A stretch of DNA of 64,000 bases from Streptomyces sp. NBC_00539 (lineage in GTDB: Bacteria > Actinomycetota > Actinomycetes > Streptomycetales > Streptomycetaceae), in NCBI RefSeq assembly GCF_036346105.1, contig NZ_CP107811.1, positions 6,963,501 through 7,027,500 of the forward strand, written 5' to 3'. This document shows positions 9,242 to 18,337 of this stretch, piece after piece. Under the pieces are notes generated by a model. That model did no database searches and had not been told where the DNA came from. It was given only the letters and a program-made list of their open reading frames with translations. Every line of letters begins with the position of its first letter. Within the stretch, counting starts at the first letter, position 1. Position numbers and translations under genes: made by a program.

Positions 9242-9420
9242 GTGTCGTACCTGTTCTGTGATGCGTCAATGGGAATGCGTCGGGGCCGGCTTTCGCGGGT
9301 GAACGCCAACCGATGTGGCTGAGAGAGGAGTTGGGGGGAGACCGCAGGGGCATCGGAGCTGCCCGGGGAGTTGCCCTCGCGACCGTGGAGGCGGCCGGAC
9401 CGGCGCCGTAGCGTCGCCGT
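9242..9420. promoter_or_regulatory. Divergent intergenic region of the eCIS locus
   Basis: About 180 bp separate the LuxR-type regulator (minus) from the membrane protein gene (plus), so promoters for both directions should lie here. I see no clear consensus -35/-10 pair or palindrome, which makes this an inferred control region only. Confidence 0.35.
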
Positions 9421-10773
9421 GTGACATCCCCAGCAGCCTCTCCCAGCCCTGGCGCGCCCGGCCTCGACATCCCGCCGGTGTCGGTGATGCCGGGAGGCAC
9501 CGCCTCCACCAGCCTGACCGTTCGCAACGACAGCGACATCGTCGAGGCGTACCGCCTGGAAGTCGTCGGCGACTGCGCTGCCTGGACCACGGTGGAGCCC
9601 GACCGCGTCTCCCTCTATCCCGGCACCTCGGAGACGGTGACGATCCGTCTGGCGCCGCCGCGCTCGCCGCAGGTGCGGGCCGGCGAGGTTCCGCTCGCCG
9701 TGCGCCTGCTGCCCACCGAGCACCCCGAAGCCGTACGGGTCCCCGAGACCACCGTCCACATCGGGGAGTTCCGGGAACTGCGCGCCGAGAGCGCTCCCAG
9801 ACGCCGCCGCGGATGGCTGCGCGGACGCTATCGGCTGGCCGTGCGCAACGAGGGCAACAGCCCCGTGAAGGTAGGCTTCACCCCCGCGCAGCCCGGCGAG
9901 GAGCTGAAGTTCGACGTCCGCCCCACCGGGCTGGAGCTGGAGCCGGGCGAGTCCTCGCAGGTGCGGCTGCGCGTCCGCACCGGCCGGCCGGTGTGGTTCG
10001 GATCCCCGGTGACCTGGCCCTTCACCGTGGACGTCGCCGAAACCGCCGCCGCAGAGGCCGACGGGGCGCGCCCGGAGCCGGACGTCGTCCGCGCTCCGCT
10101 GGACGTGGAGTTCGTCCAGATCCCGATCTTCCCGAAGTGGCTGCTCGCGGTCCTGGCCGCGCTGCTCGCGCTGCTGCTCGCCTGGTTCATGCTGGTCCGG
10201 CCTGCCGTGCGCAGCACCGCCAAGGAAGCCGCCGACGAGGTGGCCCAGAAGCGGCCGGTGCCCGGGGCGGACGTGAACGGGCAGAATCCCGCGACAGGCG
10301 GCGCCCGGCAGCCGGGCGGCGGGGGCAAGAGCCCCCAGCCCGGGGCGGGAGCGGGCGGCACGGGCACCGGAACGGGGAGCGGTACGGGTACGGGTACGGG
10401 TACCGGCGGGGGCGGCGGGCAGCAGGGTTCCGCCACCATCGACCTGCAGACCGGCGGCGGCGAGACCAAGACCGGCACCTACACCGTGCCCAAGGGCAAG
10501 ACCTTCGGGATCACGGACATCGTCGTCGCCAACTTCCAGGGCGACGAGGGCGTGGTGACCATCAACTTCGGCGAACGCAAGGTCACGACGATCGCGCTGG
10601 AGACGTTCCGCAACCAGGACTATCACTGGGTCACCCCCATCAGGATCACCGAGAACGAGACGGTGACGGTCCAGGTGACGTGCGCGAAGCCGGGCACCCC
10701 GGCTACCGGCCGTCAGGCGCAGGAATGCCATGAAGTCCTCAACGTGAGCGGTGTGCTGAGCGACCTCAGGTGA
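9421..10773 (+). CDS. Membrane-anchored 'hydrolytic'-type eCIS-associated protein
   Basis: A 450-residue protein. Residues about 1-110 and 115-215 look like two Ig-like beta-sandwich domains ('SVMPGGTASTSLTVRNDSDIVEAYRLEVVG', 'LELEPGESSQVRLRVR'). A single membrane helix lies near residues 240-262 (WLLAVLAALLALLLAWFMLV). A Gly/Thr/Gln-rich low-complexity linker (about 285-335) and a C-terminal beta-rich domain (about 336-450, with Cys pairs near the end) follow. Orthologues in Streptomyces eCIS loci are often labelled 'hydrolytic protein', but I see no catalytic motif. It could anchor or gate the injection apparatus at the membrane. The GTG start lacks a close Shine-Dalgarno sequence and is uncertain. 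Confidence 0.72.
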   Translation: MTSPAASPSPGAPGLDIPPVSVMPGGTASTSLTVRNDSDIVEAYRLEVVGDCAAWTTVEPDRVSLYPGTSETVTIRLAPPRSPQVRAGEVPLAVRLLPTEHPEAVRVPETTVHIGEFRELRAESAPRRRRGWLRGRYRLAVRNEGNSPVKVGFTPAQPGEELKFDVRPTGLELEPGESSQVRLRVRTGRPVWFGSPVTWPFTVDVAETAAAEADGARPEPDVVRAPLDVEFVQIPIFPKWLLAVLAALLALLLAWFMLVRPAVRSTAKEAADEVAQKRPVPGADVNGQNPATGGARQPGGGGKSPQPGAGAGGTGTGTGSGTGTGTGTGGGGGQQGSATIDLQTGGGETKTGTYTVPKGKTFGITDIVVANFQGDEGVVTINFGERKVTTIALETFRNQDYHWVTPIRITENETVTVQVTCAKPGTPATGRQAQECHEVLNVSGVLSDLR

Positions 10774-10943
10774 ATCAAGCAGTACGGATATCGTCTGTCA
10801 GGTTTCACCCGGAGCAAAAGGGAGCATTCGCTTCCCCGTCCGAAAACAGCTTCCCGGGCCGGCGGTGAGACCTCCCCGTTACCCGCCGTACGCTTCCCTG
10901 ACGCCACGGTCCGAACAGCCCTCGCCGCCCTCCGGACCGCCCT

Positions 10944-10984
10944 CGGGAGAGGGTCGAAGATGACTTGATCTTGGCCCTCTCCCG
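10944..10984. terminator. Bidirectional hairpin terminator
   Basis: CGGGAGAGGG pairs with CCCTCTCCCG, and inside it AAGAT pairs with ATCTT around a gacttg loop, giving a long nested stem. It sits between the convergent ends of the membrane protein gene (stop at 10773) and the DUF4157 gene (stop at 10996), where a two-way terminator is expected. Confidence 0.75.
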
Positions 10985-10995
10985 CCCGCGACCGG

Positions 10996-13047
10996 TCAGC
11001 TCGCGGGGACCGCGAGCTGCTGCCCGGACGCCGTGACCACGCGGGCGTTGCTGAGGTCGACCGTGTTCGGCAGCATCACCTGCGGTCGCAGGAGGTCCTT
11101 GAGCAGGTAACGCATCAGCTCGTCCCCGGACATCGCCTTGAGCCGGGCCGCGAGCTGCGGGTTCACCTCCCCGATGCGCTGGATCTCCACGATCCCCCGC
11201 TCCGCCAGCCCCGGCACGATGTCCCGGCCCATCAGGGTGTTGGACCGCAGCCGCTCGGGACGGACCTGCTCCTGCTGACCGGACCCGTAGGTCATGGTGC
11301 TGTGCGGGTCCGCCAGCGCCTGGGTCATGGCGAACATGACCTGGCTCCGGCGCTCCGCGTCCTGCTCCGCCCCCATCGCCTCCATCATCTTCTCCATGTC
11401 CGGCAGTTCAGCCTTCCCCGCCCCGACGTCGAAGTTCCGCACCGGCAGGGAGAACTCGTCCGAGAAGGTGTCCAGTCGGGTGCCCAGCCGGCTCTGCGTC
11501 TGCGCCGGGTCCCCGGGCTTCGCCCGCACGGTGGGGTACTCGCGCTGCGCGAAGTCGCTCAGCATCAGCCAGCCCTGGCTCATCAGGGGGGACCGGGTGA
11601 GGGGGATCTCGATCCGGGCCGGCTCGTCATCGGCGTCGCCGGTGAACCTCGTCTCCCGGAACGGGCTGCCCGGTACCTCCAGGAAGAAGAAGACGAAGCC
11701 CTCGTTGGCCAGGACGTGCCTGTCGTAGGCCTCCGAGGTGTTCGGCGCGTCGGGATCCGCCTTGAGCAGTTCGGTCTTGGACTTCATCTGCCCCTGGCCG
11801 AGCATCGTCGCGGCCCGTGACGTGCCCGTGTAGTGGCACAGCACGCTCTGCTGGAGCGCGGTCGTCAGCTTGTTCCTGACGTCGCCCACCCAGTTCCGCT
11901 CGCCCCCTCCTCCGGCGATCTCCTTGGCCATTCCGGCCCGGTTGAGCTCCGACAGCTCGCGGAAGTAGCTGGCCCCGTGCATCTGGAACGCGGCCGCGCT
12001 GTCGGCCCACTGCTGCTGCTGCCACAGCATGCCGTTCTCGGTCATCGCGGTGAACGGAGCCCGAGCCGCGTCGGGCAACGCGTCGTCGCGGCTGAGCTGG
12101 TCGTTAACCAGCTGCAGTTCGTCCTTGACCGAACGGAGCGCGGCATCCAGCCAGGGCTTGACGGCTTCGGGGGCGTCGTCCCGCTCCGGGGCGAAGGCCA
12201 TCTGCAGATTCGTCAGCGCCATCATGCAGTGCATGGGGTCCCGGTTGGGATCGTTGTCGTACGCCGTGATGGCCGCCCGCGCCCGCGCCACCAGGTCGTT
12301 CTGGGGCTCCGGCTGCTTGCGGGTCATCGACTTGAACCGGCCCAGCAGCCCTCCGCCGCTCGCCGGATCGGCCGGAAGCGAGGGGCCGAGCTCATCGAAC
12401 CCCTTGCGCTGGACGACCGCCGACGCGCCCGGCCCGTGCGTGTGCGCGTGTGCGCCGTGCGTCTCGCAGGCGTCCCGCTGTACGGGGGCGGGGCCGTTCA
12501 TCACCCGCCTCGCATTGGCCTCGGCCGCCCGCTCGAACCGGTCGCCGGGGTCACTGACCCGCAGCCCGTCGCCGGTGTCCGTCCCGGTGACGGGCCCTTG
12601 CCGCTGCTGGATGACGTGGGTCAGCTCGTGCGCGAGGGTGTGCTTGTCCCCGCCCCCGGCCCCGATGACGACGTCGCTGCCGGAAGTGTAGGCCCGCGCC
12701 CCGATCTCGGCGGCGGACCGCTGGGCCGTCGGCCCGCTGTGCACCCGTACGTCGGAGAAATCGGCGCCGAGCCGGCTCTCCATCTCTTCCCGCAGGGGCC
12801 CGTCGAGCGGGCGCCCGGCCGAGCGGAGCACCTGATGCGCGGTAGCCCGCTGCACCGCCGCGGCATCCCGCCCGGACGCGAGCATGCGCGTCACCGCCGC
12901 GTTGCCGACGGTCCGCTGGAGTGCCATCGGCGCCCCGGGCGCGGGCGCTTCAACGGCCCGCTCCTCCGCCGGGGACACCTGCCGGACCCGGCCGGAGCCG
13001 TCCTTGGCGGCGTCGCCTGCTGCCTTGTCTCGGGCGGGGATGCGCAT
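10996..13047 (-). CDS. DUF4157 protein with unidentified C-terminal part (candidate eCIS cargo)
   Basis: A 683-residue protein. Residues about 85-165 are a DUF4157 domain ('LGADFSDVRVHSGPTAQRSA', then HELTH with H140, E141 and H144), the putative metallopeptidase domain enriched in proteins encoded beside eCIS particles and proposed to mark cargo. Residues about 170-340 are linker and helices. From about 430 onwards a distinct domain begins 'VLCHYTGTSRAATMLGQG' and includes 'FVFFFLEVPGSPFRETRF'; the HYT motif followed by a glycine-rich turn is reminiscent of ADP-ribosyltransferase-like folds, but this is only a guess. I chose the ATG at 13047 with GAGAGG upstream. It is transcribed towards the eCIS locus from its own promoter and ends at a shared hairpin. 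Confidence 0.82.
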   Translation of the reverse strand: MRIPARDKAAGDAAKDGSGRVRQVSPAEERAVEAPAPGAPMALQRTVGNAAVTRMLASGRDAAAVQRATAHQVLRSAGRPLDGPLREEMESRLGADFSDVRVHSGPTAQRSAAEIGARAYTSGSDVVIGAGGGDKHTLAHELTHVIQQRQGPVTGTDTGDGLRVSDPGDRFERAAEANARRVMNGPAPVQRDACETHGAHAHTHGPGASAVVQRKGFDELGPSLPADPASGGGLLGRFKSMTRKQPEPQNDLVARARAAITAYDNDPNRDPMHCMMALTNLQMAFAPERDDAPEAVKPWLDAALRSVKDELQLVNDQLSRDDALPDAARAPFTAMTENGMLWQQQQWADSAAAFQMHGASYFRELSELNRAGMAKEIAGGGGERNWVGDVRNKLTTALQQSVLCHYTGTSRAATMLGQGQMKSKTELLKADPDAPNTSEAYDRHVLANEGFVFFFLEVPGSPFRETRFTGDADDEPARIEIPLTRSPLMSQGWLMLSDFAQREYPTVRAKPGDPAQTQSRLGTRLDTFSDEFSLPVRNFDVGAGKAELPDMEKMMEAMGAEQDAERRSQVMFAMTQALADPHSTMTYGSGQQEQVRPERLRSNTLMGRDIVPGLAERGIVEIQRIGEVNPQLAARLKAMSGDELMRYLLKDLLRPQVMLPNTVDLSNARVVTASGQQLAVPAS

Positions 13048-13263
13048 GGGCTGCCTCTCGGATATGGCGGTGGGACGCTTCCTGCTTACTCCCGAACCCC
13101 CCACACCGCCATGCCCCTTCGTGCACACCAAAGGGAACCCGCCCTGCTCGCGCCGCACCCCGCCCGACGGCCGCCCGGTACCGGGCACTCGGCGCGGATA
13201 CAACCGGACGGGCAGGATCCGCACACTGTTGCCGATGCGGCCGCCCAGGCGCTCTGCGGGCGG

Positions 13264-13572
13264 CTATCCGGCAATTTCGATCTTGCCGTGGGATGAGCTC
13301 GGTCCGGACCCGGCCGGCCCCATCCGCCCGGCCGGCTCCAGCACGTTGAGCGCCTCCTCGTAGGAGTGCGCCACGCCACCGGCGCCGGGGTGCGAGCGGC
13401 CTATGGCCACCTTGCCACCGCCGGTGGCCGCGCACGCCTGCTTCGCGAAGTACGCCAGAACCTCCGGCTGGCCACCGGGCGCGAATCACCGGCCGTCCTT
13501 CGTGGTCAGCAATCGGACACTCCGCGCCCGCAGCTGATCGCCGTCTCGTGACAGCGAAACGGTGGAGAACAT
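13264..13572 (-). pseudogene. PucR/CdaR-like regulator fragment with internal TGA
   Basis: An in-frame stretch of 103 codons, interrupted by a TGA at 13486-13488, reads on both sides as one protein. The downstream part 'GGGKVAIGRSHPGAGGV' followed by 'HSYEEALNVLE' resembles the GGDEF-like region found before the helix-turn-helix of Streptomyces PucR-family regulators. The DNA-binding end is missing. This is a decayed fragment with no expected function; the family assignment is tentative. Confidence 0.45.
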
Positions 13573-13580
13573 GCCTTCTG

Positions 13581-13874
13581 TCACTGGTTGCGGGGGGAGA
13601 GAAGCAAGCTGGACAAGAGCGCCTGGGTCGCGGCCGCCAGGAGTCCGTAGGCGAGGAAGACCACCCACCGACTCTTCGTGTGCTCTTCGACGCGGGGCAC
13701 AGCCGCCGTCGCGGCTGCACGTACGTTCTCATTCCTGCTTTCGGGCAGTGCGTGACGACCGAGCGACTCGCCGCGCCTCCGGGTGCTGCGTCGGATCATG
13801 ACCGTGGCGACTCCACCTACACCTACGGCGGCAGCTCCGCGTGACCGTCGCTGAGCGGTCGTCAACTGCGGCAT
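13581..13874 (-). CDS. Small hypothetical membrane protein
   Basis: A 97-residue protein starting MPQLTTAQRRSRG. It has a positively charged N-terminal half, a short hydrophobic stretch near residues 14-26, and a clear C-terminal membrane helix (about 70-93, WVVFLAYGLLAAATQALLSS). A GAGGA ribosome site lies 6 bp before the ATG, which supports real translation. I do not recognise the family. The Arg-rich segment followed by a single helix suggests a tail-anchored or single-pass protein. Confidence 0.5.
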   Translation of the reverse strand: MPQLTTAQRRSRGAAAVGVGGVATVMIRRSTRRRGESLGRHALPESRNENVRAAATAAVPRVEEHTKSRWVVFLAYGLLAAATQALLSSLLLSPRNQ

Positions 13875-14560
13875 TTGTTGTCCTCGTCGGTCGACGGTGG
13901 TGCTCCACTGTCGCGATCCGGACCGTCCTTGGGTACGACACACTGCACCCTGGTTTGCCCGACCCTGTGCACTCGGCACTACCGGCGCGGGCCCTGTCAC
14001 CGGCGCGTGCTCGGAGGTGGGCCGCCGGGCAACCGCCCCGGCCATAGCGTGGGTAGAGCACCGCGGGCAGTGAGCCGGGCTCCGGGCCTTGGCTGGCAGT
14101 GGCATGGCCGTTCGCAGGTCCAGGCCTGGCCCCTACCGCCGTTGCGGTCGGCAGCGGCCTGACCTCCGTCGTTCCCCCGTGACAGCCGGCGCATCCCGTC
14201 GCACCATCAGACCACCGTGGGCAACGACGGCCCCACGGTGGTGGGGAACGGCTTCGGTCCCCCCGGCACACTCCTGGGTGGCCTCATCGTGGGGTTGGCG
14301 GGTCTCGTGAACGGCGGAATGGGTGGGAACTGACGGCTCCTGAGGCCCAGGACGGCTCCTCCCCGCGAGCAGGACGAGAAGCACCTGCTCGTGTGGGACG
14401 ACGAGGCCGGTGCCCTGTCGTTCGAAAGGTTGAGGCCTCGACGAACTTGCGGTAGGCCGCGCCCAGCTCGACCACCTCCACCGAGGCGTGCACCAACGGG
14501 CGGGGTCCGAGACAGCGGGGGTAGCCTCGAAAGAGACAGGCAGCACGGGAGATGGTGACG
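13875..14560. other. Stretch with no confident gene
   Basis: No convincing coding region was found. A plus-strand open frame ending at the TGA near 14333 contains a hydrophobic Gly-rich tail (TLLGGLIVGLAGLVNGG, about 14262-14325) and may be the end of a decayed small exported protein, but it lacks a credible start. Confidence 0.4.
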
Positions 14561-15526
14561 ATGAAGCTGCGGTCGCGGTACCTCGTTGTCGGCGCATTGG
14601 CAATTACCATGCTGGCACCGTGGGCGCCGAACGCGTACGCGGCGCCCGACGCGTTTCCGGGCCGGAACGGAAAGATCGTCTTCGTGAGCGACCGCGACGG
14701 CAATGACGAAATCTACGCCATGAACGCGGGGAGAACGCGGGAGGATGTCGCATCGCTGAGGCGACTTACCAACAACTCGTTCCCCGACCGGGACCCCGTC
14801 TTCTCATCCGATGGAAGCAAGATCGCTTTTGCCAGCCTCCGCGACGACAACTGGGACATCTACACCATGAATGCCGATGGTACGGATGAAACGCGGATCA
14901 CCGAAGAAGCGTCGGGCGAGTTCCAGCCCACCTTCGCCCCGGGGTTTTCCCGGCCGCGGCAGACCATCGCCTTCACGAGCACCCGTGACGTGTCCGCCAG
15001 GCAGCCGTTCAATTACGAGATCTACCGCGTCGACCCCGAAAGTGCCCGGCTCGCCACGCAGCTCACTTTCGATCCGGAACTTGACACGGAACCCGCATGG
15101 TCTCCGACTGACTGCAAAATCGCCTTCTCCAGCAAACGGGCGGGCGGAAACCGCGATATCTACATCATGGGATGCAGCGGCCTGGATATGCGTCGGCTAA
15201 CCACCGACTCAGCGAGTGACGCGTGGCCCGCTTTTTCTCCCGACGGCAAGAAGATTGCCTTTCAGAGCAATCGGAGCGGGAACACCGACATCTACGTGAT
15301 GAACGTCGACGGCTCCGGGCAGGAAAGAGTCACTACCGACGTCTCGGAGGAGTGGCAGCCGGCCTTCTCACCGGACGGCGCCTGGATCGCCTACAGCTCG
15401 TGGAACCGACTCGGAAACGCCGATATCTACACCAAGAAGTTGGACGGAACGGCGGAGCAGCGGATCACAAGCGGGCCCCGCGAGATGGTCCACAACGCGC
15501 AGCCCGACTGGCAGCCGCTGCCCTGA
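14561..15526 (+). CDS. Secreted PD40/TolB-like beta-propeller protein
   Basis: A 321-residue exported protein starting MKLRSRYLVVGALAITMLAP, with a signal peptide ending near AYA-AP. The rest consists of about six PD40 blades with recurring 'SPDGKKIAFQSNRSGNTDIYVMNVDG' type units ('SSDGSKIAFASLRDDNWDIYTMN', 'SPDGAWIAYSSWN'). Such propellers bind proteins or cell-wall components; no catalytic residues are evident. The start at 14561 is chosen because GGGAG lies 9 bp upstream, whereas it would abut the alternative ATG at 14552. No operon partner is apparent. Confidence 0.85.
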   Translation: MKLRSRYLVVGALAITMLAPWAPNAYAAPDAFPGRNGKIVFVSDRDGNDEIYAMNAGRTREDVASLRRLTNNSFPDRDPVFSSDGSKIAFASLRDDNWDIYTMNADGTDETRITEEASGEFQPTFAPGFSRPRQTIAFTSTRDVSARQPFNYEIYRVDPESARLATQLTFDPELDTEPAWSPTDCKIAFSSKRAGGNRDIYIMGCSGLDMRRLTTDSASDAWPAFSPDGKKIAFQSNRSGNTDIYVMNVDGSGQERVTTDVSEEWQPAFSPDGAWIAYSSWNRLGNADIYTKKLDGTAEQRITSGPREMVHNAQPDWQPLP

Positions 15527-15554
15527 GGGTCGCTGTTGCGCGCCACCTGCGCGC

Positions 15555-16061
15555 TCACCTGACCCCACGATCTGTTCCGCGTCTGGGAACGAAAGCCGAC
15601 GACATGGGCGCCGAATCGGCCAGTGATCCGCGGCCGAGGACGGGGACGGGCAATGGGGGCGGGGCGGTTTGGCGGGGTGCGCTCAGCTGGTCGGCTACTG
15701 GTGGCACGGGTACGGCGGCGAATGCGGCGTCCTGCCGGGCTTGGAGCCCTTTCTTGCGGCCCGGGGTGGTGGAGGGCAGGCGCTGCTTGCCGTACAGGAG
15801 GTGGGTGACCTCCTGGGCGTGCTTGCTGGCGGGGGCGTGGAACTGGACTTCGAAGAGCTGCCCGGAACGTGGGGTGCGCCGGCCGGTGTTGAGGCCCATG
15901 TAGCCGCTGGTCCGGCCCCAGGCGTCGGACCACTTCGTTCTGTCGTTGCCTCAGGCGGACAGGAGTGCGGAGGCGGTGGTCGCGCCGTCGGTGTAAGCGC
16001 CGTCCGGCCACTGGAGGGCGTAACGGACGATGTCGCCCGGTTTGGCCAGGATTGTGTCCAC
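15555..16061 (-). pseudogene. Remnant of RelA/SpoT-like polymorphic toxin domain
   Basis: An in-frame stretch of 169 codons with one TGA at 15951-15953. The text before the stop, 'KPGDIVRYALQWPDGAYTDG', and after it, 'SGQLFEVQFHAPASKHAQE' then 'THLLYGKQRLPST', match the RelA/SpoT-like nucleotide pyrophosphokinase fold used by some toxins: substrate-region segment, then the 'fEvQfHTp' strand and 'H.lYe' helix. The catalytic N-terminal part and any delivery domain are missing, so it should be inactive. The C-terminal 50 residues are low-complexity Pro/Arg. Confidence 0.6.
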
Positions 16062-16159
16062 GTGCCGCTACGGGGGCGCGCCATCTGCCCCTCTCACCCC
16101 GACGATTCGGGAGCGAGGGGCGGTCACGGTGACCATCCCCGTGGGGGACAGGGGGCGGG

Positions 16160-16530
16160 TGCGTAGACCACGGTGGTCGTCGGGTAGTCCTCGGCACAGC
16201 CCGAGGAGGGCCTGGCGCTCGCTCTCGTCGACCGCCAGGTACCCACGCAGATTCGTGGCGACCCAGGTCGCAACGTACGTGCAGTGATACGAGCCGTGAG
16301 AGGGAAGCCACTCGGCCGGGTCCTTGTCAGCCTTGCTGCGGTTGGACTCGGCCGAGACCGCGAACAGCGTGTCCGGGGATCCCTGGTCGTTCGCCTACGC
16401 CTCCCGCCGCGCCGCTGACCAAGGGGTCTGCTCAGAGTCGTAGACCTCCGCCAACGGCACGAAATGATCGACATCCAACCGGGCGCTTCCGTCACCACCG
16501 CGTCCTCGTACGCGCTGCACCACGCTCGCC
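16160..16530 (-). pseudogene. HNH endonuclease (DUF1524/GmrSD-like) remnant
   Basis: Translated on the minus strand, the segment contains 'LDVDHFVPLAEVYDSEQTPW', an in-frame TAG at 16395-16397, then 'ANDQGSPDTLFAVSAESNRS', 'KADKDPAEWLPSHGSYHCTY' and 'YLAVDESERQALL'. This is the recognisable HNH arrangement of secreted Streptomyces HNH nucleases: DxDH motif, NRSKxDKDPxEWLP motif and a Cys-containing helix. The N-terminal half, including the signal peptide, is absent. End points are approximate. Confidence 0.65.
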
Positions 16531-16625
16531 GGGGGCCGGCTGCCTGGGGTCTTCCCGCGCCCACAGTTCCCGCTCGTACGCGCGACGTGACCGAGATTGC
16601 CGGGTGCCTGCGGCGAGGAAAAGGT

Positions 16626-17081
16626 CTACTTCGTACGGTTGGCCAGTGCTGTGCGCATGCCACTAGCGGGTGTGGGCGCTTCGGGGCGAAGCGGTGCTCG
16701 GTCCGGCACCCGGTGTCCCGAGCACTCACACAGGCTTCGAGCGGGTTCGCCCCGTTGCGTGTTGTGTGTGAGGAGGGCGTAGGTCCCCGTCAGCACGAGC
16801 AAGTCTCTGGGCTGGGATTGCAGGCCGGTGACGGTGAGGCATCCACCGGCCGCCGTCAGGTGTCGACGCAGCACGAGCAGCACTTTGAGACCGCTGGAAT
16901 CCATGAAGGCGACTCCCGACAGGTCCAATTGCAGCAGCCGGCCGGTGACGGCAACCGCGGCCGCAACCTGCGAGGCTTCCTTGAGTTCGGGATGGGTCTT
17001 GACGTCCATGTCGCCGACGACAGTGATCACGCTGTGGGCATCGTGGAGGTTGCGCCGCTTCACTGCGGTGGATTCGTTCAT
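16626..17081 (-). CDS. STAS-domain protein (anti-sigma factor antagonist-like)
   Basis: A 151-residue protein with a STAS domain at about residues 15-110. It has 'SVITVVGDMDVKTHPELKEA', 'LLQLDLSGVAFMDSSGLKVLL' with the conserved DSSG (the Ser is the usual phosphorylation site) and 'GGCLTVTG'. Proteins of this kind switch partners with anti-sigma kinases to control alternative sigma factors in Streptomyces. GAGGGG lies 6 bp before the ATG at 17081. The last 40 residues are non-conserved and the reading frame may be extended by loss of the original stop. No partner kinase or sigma gene is adjacent. Confidence 0.8.
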   Translation of the reverse strand: MNESTAVKRRNLHDAHSVITVVGDMDVKTHPELKEASQVAAAVAVTGRLLQLDLSGVAFMDSSGLKVLLVLRRHLTAAGGCLTVTGLQSQPRDLLVLTGTYALLTHNTQRGEPARSLCECSGHRVPDRAPLRPEAPTPASGMRTALANRTK

Positions 17082-18337
17082 GGTCCACCCCTCGATCGGG
17101 GTCGAGCCTCGCGCCCCCGGGCGGGGAGGGCATCAAGCACGCGGCGTAGGGCCGCGTGCAGCCAAGCAAGACAACCCGTACCGCGCCCCGGTCATGTCAT
17201 GACCCCAAGGGCGGCGCGGGGCCTCCTACCAGACCAGGCTGGTTGTCTGTGCAGCGTTGCACATACCAGGCACTTCCTGCCAGCCTGCCCTCACGAGGCA
17301 GCAAGAGCACCGGCTGCCTCGGTATCTCCGCTCGCCTCCCGACGTGAAGGGCGCCGCACGTCGGGCAGCCCAGGCGCGGTCTGCCGCATTTCCCCCGAGC
17401 GGACGCCCCACTCGACCGGATCTTGGAAGACCGTGAAGGCGTGAAAGGAATTGATCCGCTGGTCGATAGCGATGCCGATGCGAGGCGGTTTCCGCCGGGG
17501 ACCGGGGCAACCGTCGGAGCGTTGACACGCCTCCCATTGGCCAGGCGCGGTGTCAGCCGGCCCCTCCGGCAAGCGTCGTCGGTCGCCGCGCCGCCGATGC
17601 GGCGTCGATCGGCCCCTGGCCTGCCCACGGACGGGAGGGGAGGGGCGTTCCCGGCGATGCCTGGGCCGTCACCCGTGCCGCCCGAACAGGTCTGCGGGGT
17701 GAGGGCCGAAGAAGACGGCGGACCATGACAAGTCGGCGATGGCAGATGAGGGATCCGGCCGTGTCGGGTGGCGCCCAACTCGTCGCAACCACGACCTACG
17801 CGACCGGGACCGTCGGCACACGTCACGGTCCGCCTATGCCTTGGCCGGCTCCATGGAAAACCTCAGCGCCGTCTAGACGGTGGCCCTGCCGAGGTGCGGT
17901 CGACAGGGCAGTCGGGCGGACCCTTGACGCCCAGGCCGCGCTGTCGGTGCTCGTCGTCACCGTTGCGGATATTGAGTGGACGGTTTGAGGTGACGGCCCG
18001 GCTTCATGCGTAGTACCGGGCCGCCCGGCGGGCAAGGAGGGTGACTGGTCCGGGTGCAGGATTCGCTAGGGGCGGCGAAGCCGGCACCTCCGCGCCGACG
18101 CGCAGTTACTCGTTGAGCTCCAGGCCGGTGCCATCCCTCGGCCGCTGAGCGAGCTCGGCCGAGGGTCCGTTCATGGAACCTTCCCGAGCAGGGGAGGAGT
18201 GCCCAGGATTCCACGCTTGCGCAGCCGTTCCAGTTCGTCCGGGCTTGCGGGGCTGTGCAGGGGTGGCGGTGATGTTGGCCTAGGTTGCGCGGACACGCCA
18301 GTCAGTGGGGCCTACCGGCGGATGCTGAACCGGGCAA
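17082..18337. other. 1.25-kb stretch without a confident gene
   Basis: Several open frames cross this stretch on both strands, but none has a ribosome site, a recognisable domain, or consistent codon bias over its length. It is most likely decayed coding DNA. I see no tRNA-like structure or insertion-sequence end. Confidence 0.5.

Noticed and set aside
10381-10412. ggtacgggtacg repeats considered as a regulatory repeat
   Set aside because: They encode the Gly/Thr linker of the membrane protein in frame and need no other explanation.
9238-10731. 497-codon open frame on the minus strand
   Set aside because: Antisense to the membrane protein gene; His/Arg/Gly-rich without recognisable motifs.
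17197-17826. 209-codon minus-strand open frame
   Set aside because: No domain, inconsistent codon bias and no ribosome site; other frames over the same DNA are equally long.
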